Source of the DNA: Eumeta japonica
Taxonomy: Eukaryota; Arthropoda; Insecta; Lepidoptera; Psychidae
NCBI GenBank assembly: GCA_005406025.1
Contig: BGZK01001223.1
Location: 123,705-187,704, forward strand
Length of the DNA: 64,000 bases
Direction: 5' to 3'
Shown: positions 23,480 through 36,479 of the stretch, one piece after another
How positions within the stretch are numbered: position 1 is the first letter of the stretch
Layout of the letters: the number at the start of each line of letters is the position of its first letter
Made by a program: the position numbers and the translations under genes
The notes under the pieces: model-generated
The model's input: the letters and a program-made list of their open reading frames with translations, nothing else
Database searches by the model: none
What the model was told of the DNA's origin: nothing

Positions 23480-24054
23480 TCATGATCTCGTACCAGTTCT
23501 ACATTTTAGTTACGACTTCACCGCCTCTCTCAATTTTGGTCTAGTTGTTAATCCCAAACCCAGACCTGCTATCGATTCCTTGCTAAATTCCGTTTTTAAT
23601 TCCAGTCCTAATCCTGATATGTATTACTATTATAATTTCGCTTTTCAGTCTTATACCCCACTATGTCAATTATACGATACGCCCGGAAATTTAGCCTGCG
23701 CGATATTCTATTCTTATTCTGTTGCATTTGTAAATATCTGTATGTACTGATCTGTATATACATAGAAAAATTATTATGAAACAATAAAAATATTCAATTA
23801 CTGTATACGAGAATTAAATGCATGCTTTTTTCTATTACGTAGGATAGTTTTAGTGATAATTGACCGGGCCTAACTTAAAAACCTACATTCGATCTTCCAG
23901 TTACAACGAGTTAGACTTTTTAAAAAATATATAAAAGTAGGAGAAGGGCTGGAGGGCGAGTGGACGGTAGGATGAAGGACAAGGTTTAGTTGCAATAAAA
24001 ATTTCATGTGACCGACCGGTTTTCATTCGCATTTCGCCGAGGACGAAAAGCTAG
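23480..24054 (+). mobile_element. Candidate Helitron-like remnant: hexamer tract and CTAG tail
   Basis: A decayed hexamer-periodic tract (about 23500-23620, for example AATTCCAGTCCTAATCC) is followed by CATTTCGCCGAGGACGAAA and then AGCTAG before a T. The ending resembles that at 15.8 kb and the Helitron end at 33.1 kb. Tract and tail are about 430 bases apart, so they may not belong to one insertion. Confidence 0.3.
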
Positions 24055-24297
24055 TAGATATAGTATAAATACAGATTTATTAACTAGCACAACAGGTGAT
24101 TTAAAATATAATAAAGGTTAAATATTTAGGTATAAAGGTTAGATCTATAGATGTAAAGGTTAAATAGAAGATCTTTTTTAATTTTTAAATAGAAGAAAAA
24201 ACAATCTTTTTTTGGTTTGAAGAAGTAAATAAGATGTTCTATGAAATAATTATATGACAATCTTTAATACAAAATTGATATTAAGTATATATTGTTA
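24055..24297. other. Short AT-rich stretch with a triplicated phrase
   Basis: The phrase 'ataaaggttaaatat' / 'ataaaggttagat' / 'gtaaaggttaaat' recurs three times at 24110-24165, giving a tiny decayed tandem repeat. Nothing else. Confidence 0.5.
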
Positions 24298-24520
24298 TTA
24301 TTTAATTAAATTACCGTAATGTGTAACTAATTTAATACAATAACCTATCATTTGATCCTGACTTGGTGTCAACGGAACTACTCCGCAAGTATACCCTATT
24401 GACAAAAAAAAACAATTTTCCAAATCTTTCACAATCACAATATCACGTAACATATACACAAAAACAAACAGACGAATCTGCTTCTTTTTTTTTCGAAGTC
24501 GGTCATAAAAACTATTTCTC
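24298..24520 (-). repeat. Dispersed repeat fragment, minus orientation
   Basis: On the minus strand the sequence has the 'gaccgacttcgaaaaaaa' head, then 'tagggtatacttgcggag' and a 'ccaagtcaggatcaaatgat' segment. It belongs to the same broad class of insect non-LTR tails as the copy at 17.7 kb. Confidence 0.45.
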
Positions 24521-27219
24521 AAAATTTTAGAACAGTGTACAAAATTATGTACTACATATAGTTTCGTCCAAAAAATAAATGAAAAATCTGTTCCCTTTTT
24601 TAACACTTAATGAGTTATTATATTTACAATATTTTTTAAATAACATCAAATATTTTTACTAAAACAAAACAAAAAACCCATTTTTCCTTCATCTTAAAGT
24701 GTCTTCCCAGAAAAATATTTTGTATAGATAGAACTAAAAAGATCATTTAATATTCAATTCGAATTTTATTATAATAGCCTGTCGTTCTAATATGATCGTA
24801 TTCATTGAATTATATTGGACGGAAATGCATTGCATAACACATTTTAAATTTCTAAAATTATATTAATAACTAAAGTAAGTAAGCTTCTACGCTTAATAAA
24901 TTTCATGATACTTTGGCTCACTTTCACCGAATACAATTCGTAAGGATTTATTTGGTTTCGTAACGTTCAAATACATAAATCGTCCGTTTCAATTTTTTCG
25001 TTCCTTGAACACGAATAACTTAACAAGAAACGGTCGCTTTATTAGTTAAATTAAATTTCTTTCGAAGGCTCGGTACCCGTTAATGGTCAAGCCACTAATT
25101 CCTTGAGGGCCGAGTTCCCGCTAATTAAATGTTGCTAACTGGTCGCGTATTTCTACTCCAATTCCTTCCAACAGGAAATTGGACTGGTGCCAGAATTTCG
25201 GCAATAAGTAGAAAACTTGAATGCCAAACTGAACATTTATTGTTGTAAGTTGTCGCTAACTGCTTTGATACTATTCTGATTTCGTTGACAAGTTGAATCT
25301 GTTTACAGTTATCGTTTGATATTAAGATTGATGCACAGATATAATATTAATCATCTATTATAAAGGCTTTACAGTTAGTAAAATTAAGGGTGATAAGTTA
25401 AAACACTTAGTCGTTTCGTAAATCATAATACTATCGTGTGATATCAGATTTGCATTAATCGTTCAAATCGATGGCATGTCAATAATACGACCAAAACATA
25501 TTTGAGTTATATTGAATATTGGGTATGCAATATTAAAATAATTATTGCGTCAGCATTTTATTAGTGCACTGATTAAGCAAGTCTCCACCCTAGTCCCGTG
25601 TGGATTGTCGATTGCTAAAAACATTCATTGGTAATGCATTGACCACATCTGAGATTATTGGAATGATGTTTTCCCAAATGCAAGTTGATTGGTTCAATTT
25701 TAATTAAACAGGAAATTCATTACTCGATTCGGTCAAACACGATTTAATGGGAATTAGAACCTGGTACTTCTAATTACCACTCACTACACGTCACGTACCT
25801 CACTTGGCCACTCGCAATAGAACCGGTTTTAAAATAATGAACAATAAATATATTGCAAACACAATTCAGTATCTGAAGCATCGCGTGCCACGACGGCCAA
25901 AATCAACCAGGACAGAACACAAAAGCTCGATAAACGAGATACCCCTCAATACAACAGCGTTAACGATACAGAAAGGCTTTTAGTCTATTCTTTGTTGCGT
26001 TTGGAACGAGTATCGATGAATAGATTTAAAGCTATCAAAGCTGTGTGCAAAGGACTTTGAAATGGTTTTAAACAGTCGTCAATATTATCATTTGTGAATG
26101 TAGAAATTATGAAAAGAAACGAGGAAAAAGTCCCGTAAAATGTAAGTTCTTGAGGATATTGTTGAATAAGTTGTAGATCTTATTATTAATGATTAATAGA
26201 GTTATTTTAAATTACATATTTTCTATTTTTTAATTTCGTAATTGAAGTAATTTTTCTACCTTAAAAATAAAGTAAAGTATGGATTAACTTTCCAAATAAA
26301 TAACTATAAGAAAATTAACATATTCATATTTTCAATTGCCAATAATAAAGGATATCTACTACAGCACACTGACGTAATATTTCAGTAGTTTATAGCGATG
26401 TATGTGTGACACATAAAGACCCCAATACTACTACATAGATTGAGATTAAATTTGTGAGTTATATTCCATATAATACTGGAAAGCCTTGAGCAATTTTTTA
26501 GTAAGTGATTTTGTGCGCTTGTACCGTAAAAATGATAATTGATTCAAATTATATGTAGTTGTCATCTAACATCGTTTATTAGAAAGATCATTATTGAGAG
26601 TGGTTCGTGTACTTTTTGCCAGTTGAGGAAAGTGGAAGAATTAAATAAGGTAAATGAGCTATTGTGAAAATTTTAAATATTTTTTATTTATAGAAACTGT
26701 TAGTACGAAGCTTGGCAGAGTTTAGCTATTGTACTGTAAAGTACGTGTAAAATAAAATTTTGTACATTTTGCAATAGAGATAAGCATGCAAATAATAATC
26801 ACCATAATATTTTATCTACGATTTTGTTGCTTTTAACAGATTTTACGTTTGTGTTTGTTTTTTTTTTTATTCCTTATGTTTTATGTTCTATTTCTTATTT
26901 TCTACCCAAAAACATAGCATTTTTCTTATGAATGGCACACTTAATATTGACAAGCATTTTTTTGTCGCAATCTCAATCAATTTTAATGTCGTTGAGCATA
27001 GTTTACAAGATCGTTTATCATAAAAAACCAATTTCATTACCTTCGCATCAACGTTAGACTACTATAATATAGCCCTTTATTGACGAGGTGATGTTTTTTT
27101 TTTAATATTCGAAGCTGAAAAATTATGGCAAAGATTTCTCAACAGAAGCTACAATATTTTTTAATTTACTATAAATAACAATCAAATTTGCTTCTCTTCG
27201 AAGACATAAGAGACAATTT
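24521..27219. other. Anonymous DNA with a CpG-richer segment near 25.0-25.2 kb
   Basis: About 24890-25210 has balanced composition and TAAT-rich words such as CGCTAATTAAATG, and could be regulatory. The rest is AT-rich. No gene was recognised. Confidence 0.4.
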
Positions 27220-27740
27220 ATTATAGACAAATAAAAAAAAATAGAGTGTCTGTTTGTAATATTAAAATAACCCCTTTTACTAAATCATATGGATATATAC
27301 ACGAATATATACCAAAATAACATTTTATCAATTTTTGTCTGTTTGTCTGTCTGTTTGTTTGTTCCGGTTAATCTCTGAACCGGCTGGATCCATTTTTAAG
27401 GAACTTTTACTGGCAGATAGCTGATGCAATAAAAAGTAACTTAGACTAATTTCATTTTAGAAATTTTGTTTATTTTTATTAATAATAAAATATAAGTATT
27501 CCGCGCGAACAAAGTACATAATAAATATCTATCATTGCTTTTCTGTTCCTTATTTTGCTCCGTTTATTTAGGTACTTAATCAAAGATCAAATTATAAAAT
27601 AAAGTAATGTTTCAATGTCCGAGTACTGTTCAGTTCCGCGCGTAGCCCACGCGCATGCCACCGCTGCGCCGTCACATAGGGCGCCTCCCACCGCTTCTCC
27701 CACCAACGACTTAACATTACAAAGGAGCGGGTTATTGCTA

Positions 27741-28325
27741 ACGGTTGTGTCTCAGCGACTTTGTTTAAAAATTGATTTCCAGCACTTATATCATACTTTT
27801 TTGTTTGATTAGTTACCTTTTACTTTTTTACTGTTCTGTTTTTATTAAATCAAATTGTTTCGGTATATGTTCACTGTTTTCTAGTGGTAAGACCTTTTTA
27901 GTTAGTTTTTGATTTACCTACTTTGAAATTGATAAATTACTTATAGGTTATTTTTTTTTTATTAAGTACGTGGGTAGTCATTTTTGAAATATCTTTTTCT
28001 TTTTCTAATTGAGAAAGGTTGTGTCGCAACGATTTTCTTAAAATAATGATTTCTGGCAATCATATAATCCTTTTTTTTGTATGATTACCTATCTTTTATA
28101 ATCCCACAGATCCGTTCTTTTTAATTTAAAATATTTTGTTACATTTTTAGTGCTTTCATTTTTTACCTTTAGGTAATAATTATAAATGAATATGTAACGC
28201 TTTCTTTCGTAAAAATATATTTTGTACTGTACATTTGTGTTCTGCATTTAGATTCACAGTACGATTGATAGGCTATTTTATTTAGTTAGTGACGTGGATA
28301 GTTTTTTTTTTTAATAAATATTTTT
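27741..28325 (+). repeat. Two-unit diverged tandem duplication in the Helitron 5' region
   Basis: GGTTGTGTCTCAGCGAC (27741) and GGTTGTGTCGCAACGAT (28016) each begin a unit. Each unit continues through 'ttgatttccagcacttat' or 'tgatttctggcaatcat', then TGATTA and a terminal 'taggttatt' / 'taggctatt' with GTACGTGGGTAG or GTGACGTGGATAG. The unit length is about 275-300 bases. Confidence 0.65.
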
Positions 28326-28329
28326 AAGA

Positions 28330-29335
28330 TGCGTCCAGAATCGAATGATTCAGAGAGCAGCGATTAAAAAGTGACCACATTCAATACGCTGTCTAGCAAA
28401 GCTTAAAATCATCTGATTCTAGAGAGTAAAGATTAAAGAATGATCGTCGTCACTGCCAAAATCAACGTGGATTGGAAAGTCGGGAACAGCGTGACATCCG
28501 TGTTTCAGAATAATGCGATCAATATAATGAGTTACAATGACAAAGAATCGAGCGCTTATCTCAGCTTCCTGAAAGTGTGAGTATTATTCGTCAGTCAGAA
28601 ACTAATTTTCATCGATAAAGGGATCTGGATACTACCAGACAAACGACAAGGGCTGTGCGGGATATTGAAAGTGTAGCAAACCGTTGACAACGACTAAATA
28701 ATGTCCAAATAAGAAGATATATGGAAGATTATTGTATGGCGAGAAAAACATTACAGTGGGTTTAATTATTCTGTCCAAATAAATTATTCTGATGAGTCTG
28801 AGATAGGCTCTATGAATGTGTGTTGGAACTACTGTAAAAAATTTAAGGTGGAAAGAAGAGTAAAAAAGGCATTTGTTCTTCGTCTGGAAAAATGCGCTTG
28901 AACTTTATTCAACAGCCACTGCTTAAGTCCTTGTTATGTGGCGAACATGATCCATCTCAACATTTCCTAAGTAATATTAGACGTTATAATTCGGTTTTTT
29001 TTTAATAATTTGACTTCTTTTGTGGTGAAAGAAATACACGACGAGAATTATACGCCCACGTTTAAAATACAGGGGCAGGTATATCATTTAATTGGTTCCC
29101 TTCTACCAGTAGATGATGCAAGTGAATCATTTTTATAAATATATTTCATTAGCGATTATGTACTACAAAGGCACGCGAGGTTACAATGTTTCTCAAATCT
29201 AAATCCTATGTCAGTAGAGAGCTTGCAAAGTATGCTTATTGAAAATAACAGTTACATTCATGAATTAAAAATTGCTCTTCAATCTTTTGCACTAAAATCA
29301 AACGAAAATTACTATAAATAGTTATAAATTCTGAT
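28330..29335 (+). pseudogene. Helitron protein, N-terminal part
   Basis: Fragments in several frames follow the normal order of the Helitron protein N-terminus. First is an Arg/Gln-rich stretch (RLSQLPESVSIIRQSE), then a cysteine pair in MNVCWNYCKKFK. Then LLKSLLCGEHDPSQHFLSNI and the stretch GQVYHLIGSLLPVDDASESF appear. A further segment ends near LQCFSNLNPMSVESLQSML. Stops and frame changes separate them. In intact elements this region precedes the Rep nuclease and may bind zinc. Identity rests on order and motif resemblance. Confidence 0.8.
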
Positions 29336-29439
29336 CGACAACTTTCAGCAGAGCATCCAGGTTGCCATAATGAACCGACAACAAACGAAGTATTTGTGCT
29401 ACTGGTAAATTAACATTGTGTTAGACGACATATAATACT

Positions 29440-30600
29440 TCGCAGACATGATAATCGATTGCAGAAAATCTCAGAAACTCACAGATTGTATGATACTTTG
29501 CAGTATCATCTAATGTTTGTTTACGGGGAAGACGGATATAACTTTGCGGTCTATCAAATTGAATCCGACATAGGCCAACCAAATTTTCAAAAGAAGGTAT
29601 CCGCTCTAAAATACTATTGTTACCGATTATTGATAAGATAAAATGAGTACAATTATCTACATAATTATAAACAATTATTTAATCAATAGTTGTTAACGTA
29701 TATGCTTAAATCGACACAGAAAGATTAATTTTTATACGAACTAATCAAAAAGAATCTTAAAGTTGAAAATTACATTCATCTTCAAGATGCAGTCCATCGG
29801 AATGAGAATGTAGAAGACTTGGGACAGTTAGTTACTCTACCTTCATCGTCTACGGGAGGACCTAGATATACGCACCAACGCACACAGGATGCGTTTTGTT
29901 ATGTTAGGAAATATGGACGTCCCGATCTTTTCATAACATTCACAATTAACCCTAAATGGGATAAAATTACGAACAAACTTTTTACAGGGTAATTGGCTTC
30001 TGATCAGTATGATGTTGTAGCAAGAATTTAAGAATTTTTAAACAAAAATTTAAAAAAAATGATGGATCTCCTGGTGAAAGGAAAAGTTTTTGGTTGCTTT
30101 CGTTGTTTTATATAGAGCGTAGAATGGCAAAAGCGTGGTTTGCCCCATGCCTACATTTCGATATGGTTAGAAAAGAAAGTAAGAGCTGAGCAAATCAATG
30201 ATGTAATTCGAGAAGAATTGCAAGATCAAGAAGTTAATCCTGAGCTATTTGATGATCTTAAGACCCACATGGTGCATGGTTCATGTGCCTTTTACAATCC
30301 TCGATCTCCGAGTATGAAGAACGATATATGTAGTAAAAAGATTTCTTTAATCTTTTACCACAGTTACTGTTACAGGTGAGGATTATTATCAATTTTACAG
30401 ACGTCGTTCACATGAAAATGGTGTATAAGAAAGACAATCCGATCACGAATTAACTCTATCGATATCGACAAACGCTGGATTGTTCCATTTTCATCGGTAC
30501 TGTAGTGCAATTTTAGAGCACATATAAACGATGAACTCTGTAGTAGTATTAAGTCCATATTTGTAAGTATAATAAATAATAAAGGTTTAAACTTGACGGT
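29440..30600 (+). pseudogene. Helitron Rep (HUH-type) nuclease region
   Basis: HRLYDTLQYHLMFVYGEDGY marks the Helitron-like N domain. YGRPDLFITFTINPKWDKIT follows, then the nuclease motif region QKRGLPHAYISIWL. The family normally has His-X-His here (PHVHIL or similar). This copy reads His-Ala-Tyr, so the second metal-binding His is lost. ICKY at 30559-30570 matches the tyrosine-containing YICKY region but in a shifted frame. The nuclease would nick and rejoin single strands during rolling-circle transposition. Stops after KLFTG and elsewhere confirm decay. Confidence 0.85.
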
Positions 30601-31317
30601 ATTTGGTGTACAAAATGCTAACGATGAAGTAACATCATATCAAAATGGAAAATATATTGGTACTTCCAAAGCAATCTGGCGCATTTTATCATTTTCGATT
30701 CACGAATGTTTTTCCACAGTAACACATCTGGATATCCACTTATAAAATGGTCGGAGAAATTATTTTGATCCAAGCAATGTCCATAGAGTGGTAGAAAATC
30801 GGAGAAACACGACATTGATAGCATTTTCCGATTTGTGCAATAACAACAAATTTTCAGCCTCATTATTGTACGAAGAAATATCAGGTTATTTATTTGTAAT
30901 ACGCATTTAATAAACAAAATGAAACATTCCACGAGCGACGTCGACGACATAGAGGGTCATCCTGTCATGTTTCACGAGTATTCACTAGGGAGAATATATA
31001 CAGTTCATCCCAATAATCGGGATTTTTTTTTAAGGTTGTTATTAACATCTGTCAAGGGACCAACTTCTTTTAAAAGTCGCAAAAAGGTTAATGGAATTTT
31101 ATATCCTGCACATCAAGCGGCATGCCTTGCTCTTGACTTACTAGAAGGAGATAATCAATGGTGTGATACTTTAACAGGTGCCAGTATAAGCGGCAGCGCA
31201 TCTAAATTACGAAAGCTATTCGCCATTATACTAGTTTTCTGTAATGTCTCTAATCCCATAGAGTTACGAGATAAGTTTAAAGATCATTTTACGGATTATT
31301 ATTTAAGAGACTTCTAG
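30600..31317 (+). pseudogene. Helitron protein, Rep-helicase linker
   Basis: Fragments in shifting frames read VFGVQNANDEVTSYQNGKYI (about 30600), then THLDIHL, NRRNTTLIAFSDLCN and a 132-codon open piece. That piece contains SLGRIYTVHPNNRDFFLRLL and KGPTSFKSRKKVNG. These are the conserved segments between nuclease and helicase in Helitron proteins. The longest open piece (30919-31317) may look like a gene, but it starts and ends inside the family domain. Confidence 0.8.
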
Positions 31318-31549
31318 CGGCAATACCCGGATGCAAATATTTTTTTGCTCACTTAGACATATTTACAAATAGAGCTTTGTTTGCATTACAAGACCTTCTT
31401 CTTTAAATAGACGAAAATTTTCGCCTTAATTATGGCTTACCAGCTCCACAAACGACCGATGGAATTGGTGAAAATTTATACAAGAACTATACTGAACATA
31501 CAAATTTTGATCCAGTTAACCTTTAAAATACTATAAATCACGATGAATC

Positions 31550-32889
31550 ACGATTAAACAACAAACAAAATCAAATTTACCGACTTCTCATTGATCGAGA
31601 TAATGCAAACGCTGGTAAGGTATATTTTTTTTGACGCTCCAGGTGGTACCGGCAACACATTTTTGATTAACTTTTTTGCTGGCCAAAATACGTGCAGAAA
31701 AGAAGATTGCCATAGCAGTCGCATCGTCCAGCATAGCGGAAAACTTACTTCCTGGGAGGAAAACTGTACATTCAATGTATAAAATTCTACTAAATTCAGA
31801 CCGCATGAAAAATTCAGTCTTCAGTATACCCAAAAATAGTCTCAAAGCCAAAGTATTACAAGATTGTGTATTTGTAGTATGAGATGAATGCATTATGGCA
31901 AACAAAATTGCTACAAAAGCCGTGAATATGACGATGCAGAACATAAGAAGTAATTATCTATTATTTGGAAGAATCATGTTTTTATCAGCTGGAGATTTTA
32001 GACAAACATTACCAGTTTTGACTAAGGGTACGCGAGCCGATGAAATTAATTTCTGTTTAAAACGTTCAGAACTTTGGAGACATGGTAAAAAACTTTATTT
32101 AAAAGAAAACATGGAAGCACATTCAGCAGATTCTGACTGTAGCAAAATTATTCTTGATGTTGAAGAGGAGAAGTGTCCAGAACTGTAATGAATAGAACCC
32201 ATGATAAACTTTTTGTTAGGTTTTGGGGGACACTGAAATTTTAAAACATAGTATTTATGATGATATTCACAATCTCAATATCAAAGAAGATTCGTGGTTG
32301 TGTGGAACATCAATTTTAGCACCTACGAATGACCAGGTTACTGCGCTTAATCAGCGCATTTTAGATAAGCTATCTGGTGAATCACAATCTTACCTTTCCA
32401 TCAATACTGTTTGCAATCCGGATGAAGTGGTTAATTACCCAACAGAATTTTTAAACAGTATAATTGTGCCTGGTCTACCCCCTCACAAACTAGAACTTAA
32501 GATTGGCGTGCCAATCATACTACACCGTAATTTAAACCCACCGAAGCTTTGCAATGGTACTAGATTGCAAGTAGTGTCGTTGCAAAGAAAGGTCGTAGAA
32601 TATCCGGATATAGAAAAGGTGAGTTAGTATTTATACCACGGATTCCTATAATACCATGGAATTTTAACAGTTTTGCTATGACATTCAACAAGTCACAAGT
32701 TCGAACGTTAAGCAAAGCTGGTATAGATTTAACTAACGGTTGCTTTACTCATGGGCATGTTCATACGTGGCATGTCCACGTGCGAGTAATGCCAGAAGTG
32801 TTTTTATTTTAGCCCAAGAAAATCGTACACTAAATATTTTACATAAAGATAATTTCAATAAGCTAATACGAAAAACTAAAAATAAATAA
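31550..32889 (+). pseudogene. Helitron Pif1-like helicase region
   Basis: A superfamily 1B DNA helicase that would unwind the element during transposition. Walker A reads FDAPGGTGNTFLI, with Asn where the ATP-binding Lys belongs. A second frame holds LLAKIRAEKKIAIAVASSS. Walker B survives as DECIM but directly follows an in-frame TGA. FLSAGDFRQTLPVLTKGTRA (motif III region) and the block CGTSILAPTNDQVTALNQRI are well kept. Motif-V/VI sequences FAMTFNKSQVRTLSKAGIDL and THGHVH follow, with frame damage. The C-terminus ends FILAQENRTLNILHKDN and a TAA at 32887-32889, some 210 bases before the Helitron end. Confidence 0.88.
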
Positions 32890-33102
32890 TAATTAAACTA
32901 AAAAATGCAAATAAGAATTAAATGGAGAAATACATATGTCCAAAGTAAAAATATCGAATTACAAAATAGAAGAATTCCATTAAAATTAGCATAGGTATTT
33001 CTGTACACGAAATATAGAATTAATAAGTTATCGTAAACCCTGCGATCTGAACAATAACTTTTTTCTTAAATTCCATACAGACGAAGTCGCGGGCACAGCT
33101 AG

Positions 33103-33289
33103 TATAATTTATATAATTTGCTCATTGAATTTTATATAAAAATGAAAAGGGACTCTCAAGTAGCTCTTTTTATCAGTTTGCAGTCAAATCTACGCTCTGA
33201 CGTCGCTCAATTAGAAAATTATTTACGCGTCAAATTCTAATATATCGTTTCTAACGGAGTCGGGAAAATTTTCGTGTATACCAAAAAGT
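33103..33289. other. Helitron right flank
   Basis: Host sequence downstream of the Helitron end; no feature seen. Confidence 0.5.
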
Positions 33290-33640
33290 TAATCACTAAT
33301 TTATTAACAAAACCCTCTGTGAATTCTGAGTGACATTTTCGCGTCAGTGAATAGACACACTGTCCTTCCTTATTAGAGGACAGACAAAAAAGTCCACGAG
33401 CTTTCCGGTTCCGAAGCTATTTCCATATTTTTTTCGTGGGATCCGCCTGTTTGCACTTTCTTCGCCGAGCGGCTTTGAGTTAAACTCCCTTCAAGGGTTT
33501 GCGATGTAGGGGATGATATTTTACTATCGCGATGAGTAGATAAGCGACGTCTCTACGAAACGCGATCACATTGCTTGTGATGTATCTCTACTAGGAATAT
33601 ATCGCTAGCAATGTTTGACCGCGTCGACATTTACTTATTA
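33290..33640. promoter_or_regulatory. Candidate cis-regulatory island
   Basis: Composition is balanced and CpG-richer (GTGACATTTTCGCGTCAGTG, TTCTTCGCCGAGCGGC), with no ORF and no repeat signature. It stands out from the AT-rich flanks. Function is only inferred. Confidence 0.22.
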
Positions 33641-36479
33641 TCGGTTTGTAATTATAATGGGATGCTAATGTTATAATATCAGTCGAATTTTACGTACATG
33701 TGATTCTCCACGAAAGTACAAATCATTACAATTTTACTCTGTGACGAATAGTATAGCTAAGTCGTAATAATTTTCTGTTGGTTTATTGACATAATCATTA
33801 AGTAAACAAAACACAACTACAGATTTAGTAAAAATTAATTTTGTTGCTGACTGTTTAAAAACCGTGTTATTGAATTACCATTGCTTTTAAAAATGTAAAG
33901 GAAGGGAAACCTTTTTTTTTTTAATTAATTTGTAAAGAAATGAAACAAATAATTCTATTTAAAATTACCGAATGAATTCCTAAACTTAAATGTAATTGTA
34001 CAAAATATTCTTACGATCTACTATATTTACGATCGTATTTCAAACAAAAGTCTTTTTATCAAAATCTATATTATTATTTAAATCTGCAACATCTGTCTGT
34101 ACATTCAATTTTTTATGTAATTTTGTTTACAGTGTATGTTTTATGCTTTACTGATACCAATTCTATCATTTCTAAAATTTATGTCTGTCTGCTTGTCTGT
34201 CTGTTTTATATTGTGTCAAATAGGAATTTTTTTTCTTCTAAACTATTTGTTATTTATGTTTAGCTGTAACCGATTCCAAAAACAAGGAATTAGTTGTTTT
34301 TAAAGTCTATATAATCTATTATTTAAATAGATTTTTGAAAGCAGTTTTTAAGCTTAATTTTATTTCAGTTTTTTTTTTATTTATAAAGTAATTATAAATT
34401 TATAATTCATTTAGCTACTTTGAATGTGGATTAAGCCATGGTTAATAAAATTGTTCGGGCTTCTCGTTTACTTTTGTACGGAGGAAGTTAAAAAGGGGTT
34501 CCGATCCCGAATTTATAGTCCACTTATTTGTCAATCCAGGGTGTTTATATTATTAGTTAGAATGCAACTGCCAAATTATTCTAATACAAACTACAATAAA
34601 TTATTCTTATACTTCATAATATAAAAGTTCCGTAACTCACAAAAACTATATTTTCATTCGAACTTGAAAATTAAATGTGAAACTTTAAAAAATAGAAATC
34701 GGTTCACAATCGACGAAATTATTGCTGAATTTAGGATAAAAGAAAAATAAATACCTATAAAAGAACATATAGCCTCTTCCTTTTTTGAAGACGGTCACAG
34801 ACTGTAAAAAAAGAAATAACTATTGTGCAAGAAGTACAATCCCATAAATGAAAAAAACTAGAACATCATATAATAATATAAGAAATAAAATTCCACCAGA
34901 AATATTTTTTTGTAAAGTTGCCAAAGCTCACAAGCTCATACTACTTTCAAACGAAAATCAACATCTCATGAAGAGTCCAATTCTTAATTTAACAAGTTCT
35001 CACTCTACTAACCCTACATCTTGGTTAAGAAGTGTCGTGAACAAGAAATAAATAGATGTTTAATTCTCAGATTTTTCAACATTTTATGGAGATTTTGTCA
35101 ATTTCTTAAGGAAACTGTAATACAATGGCAAATTCAACATCATGAAAACTAACAATTATAAAGAAATAACTACTATTATAATTGTATCTAGAAATAACGT
35201 AGATTTTGACATTTGTATTTTATTATTTTCGTAATTTTTTTCTTTGTGTTCCATTCAATCATATTAAAAATATATGTGGTCAAACATAATGCTTAACAAA
35301 ATATTACACATAACAAAACCAGTAATAAAAAGTCGTAAACAGAAAATTAATATGCACCTATTCTTCGGTACAATTTTTTGTTACACTTGAAATAATTTTT
35401 GCTCAAATTATGAAGCATTCAAGAAATTCCAAAATACACAAATGCTGAGATACAAATTAAGATTGGCTTATAATCTAAATTCTGTAATGCCTGTAGGCAC
35501 CAAACGCTCCGACGTCTGTATGTATATCGATTCTAATCATCGTACTACATGTTCGTAAAATACCTCACAAGAATTAATCAAGCGTCTAGACGTCTGCGAA
35601 TAAGTGCTGACATATAGTTTGGCGCAAGGATGTGACCTTAAACAGACATTTTGATTTTAGCTTTATTCTTAAGAAAATAAAATGGACGTCTTTTGAACGG
35701 TGTCCTACCACACGAATAATAATGGTATTAAATACTGGTAAAATATTCTTATGGAATTATCGATGTATATAGGTCTCGATATTGAAAAGAGAAAGTGAAA
35801 AAAATGTGGTTATGTATGATAAATTTTGGTCAAAGTATCTTGTAAAAAAAAACACTAGAAATGCTATGGGTCAACTCGCAACTCGAAAATGGGCCGACCC
35901 GACCGGTAAGATAACAGACTGTCACAGAATATAGACATGGTACAATAGCTTCCGCTGTTGGATTTCGTCTAGTGAGTGAGGGTTCCGATGCCTAATACCC
36001 CTTCATGCATCCATCCTGGATCATATGCCCTTTTTCTAAATAACAGAGTTTACCTTAATCCACATACTAGTACAAATTGTCATACATTGGGGTTGTATTG
36101 TCAGACAATGAATTACCTACTAGCGTTTTAAACAACCGCTAACGAGAGTAATGGCATACAGTGATAAGTAGCTTATTATGATCGGCACAAGTTCCTTGTA
36201 CGCGTAGTAAGTTATTGGGCTCATATCATGCCCAAAAAATAAATTTTAGTGTTTCTTCGAGCTTTTCGAGCTTAAAAATACTATCCTTATATGTTTCGAG
36301 CTCTTCAAATACAAGAATTTTTAGGTACATATATAGAAAAAAAAAACACTACTTTAAAATTTTTCATTTACGATATCTTTTGTGAGCGTTATTCGATTTT
36401 AATCTATTTAACAGCATCTGACGCAATTTTTGAAAACAAAAAAAAATATAATTGAGTATCAAACATCATTTCATCAAAA
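33641..36479. other. AT-rich stretch without recognised genes
   Basis: Short ORFs (60-67 codons) near 34.4 and 34.9 kb carry no recognisable motif. A short 'ctgtctgcttgtctgtctgt' run near 34183 hints at a worn repeat tail. Otherwise nothing. Confidence 0.45.

Larger units (their letters stand above)
27220..33102 (+). mobile_element. Helitron, decayed autonomous copy
   Basis: Rolling-circle transposon of about 5.9 kb. The 5' part carries GAGTGTCTGTTTGTAATA, the GTCTGTTTGT(CTGT) tract and the 'ctggcagatagctgatgcaa' box typical of lepidopteran Helitrons. Its exact first base is unclear. The 3' end reads GACGAAGTCGCGGGC, then ACAGCTAG, followed by T, matching the CTRR-T rule; no long terminal repeats are expected. 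Between lie fragments of one large Rep/helicase gene in the correct order. Many stops and frameshifts show it is inactive. Confidence 0.9.

Noticed and set aside
24051..24054. Definite Helitron end at CTAG
   Set aside because: The tail wording is only loosely similar and the tract is distant, so it is kept at low confidence and not asserted.
27615..27812. 65-codon ORF in the Helitron 5' region
   Set aside because: The CpG-rich, alanine/proline-rich product lies in the normal non-coding leader of this Helitron type.
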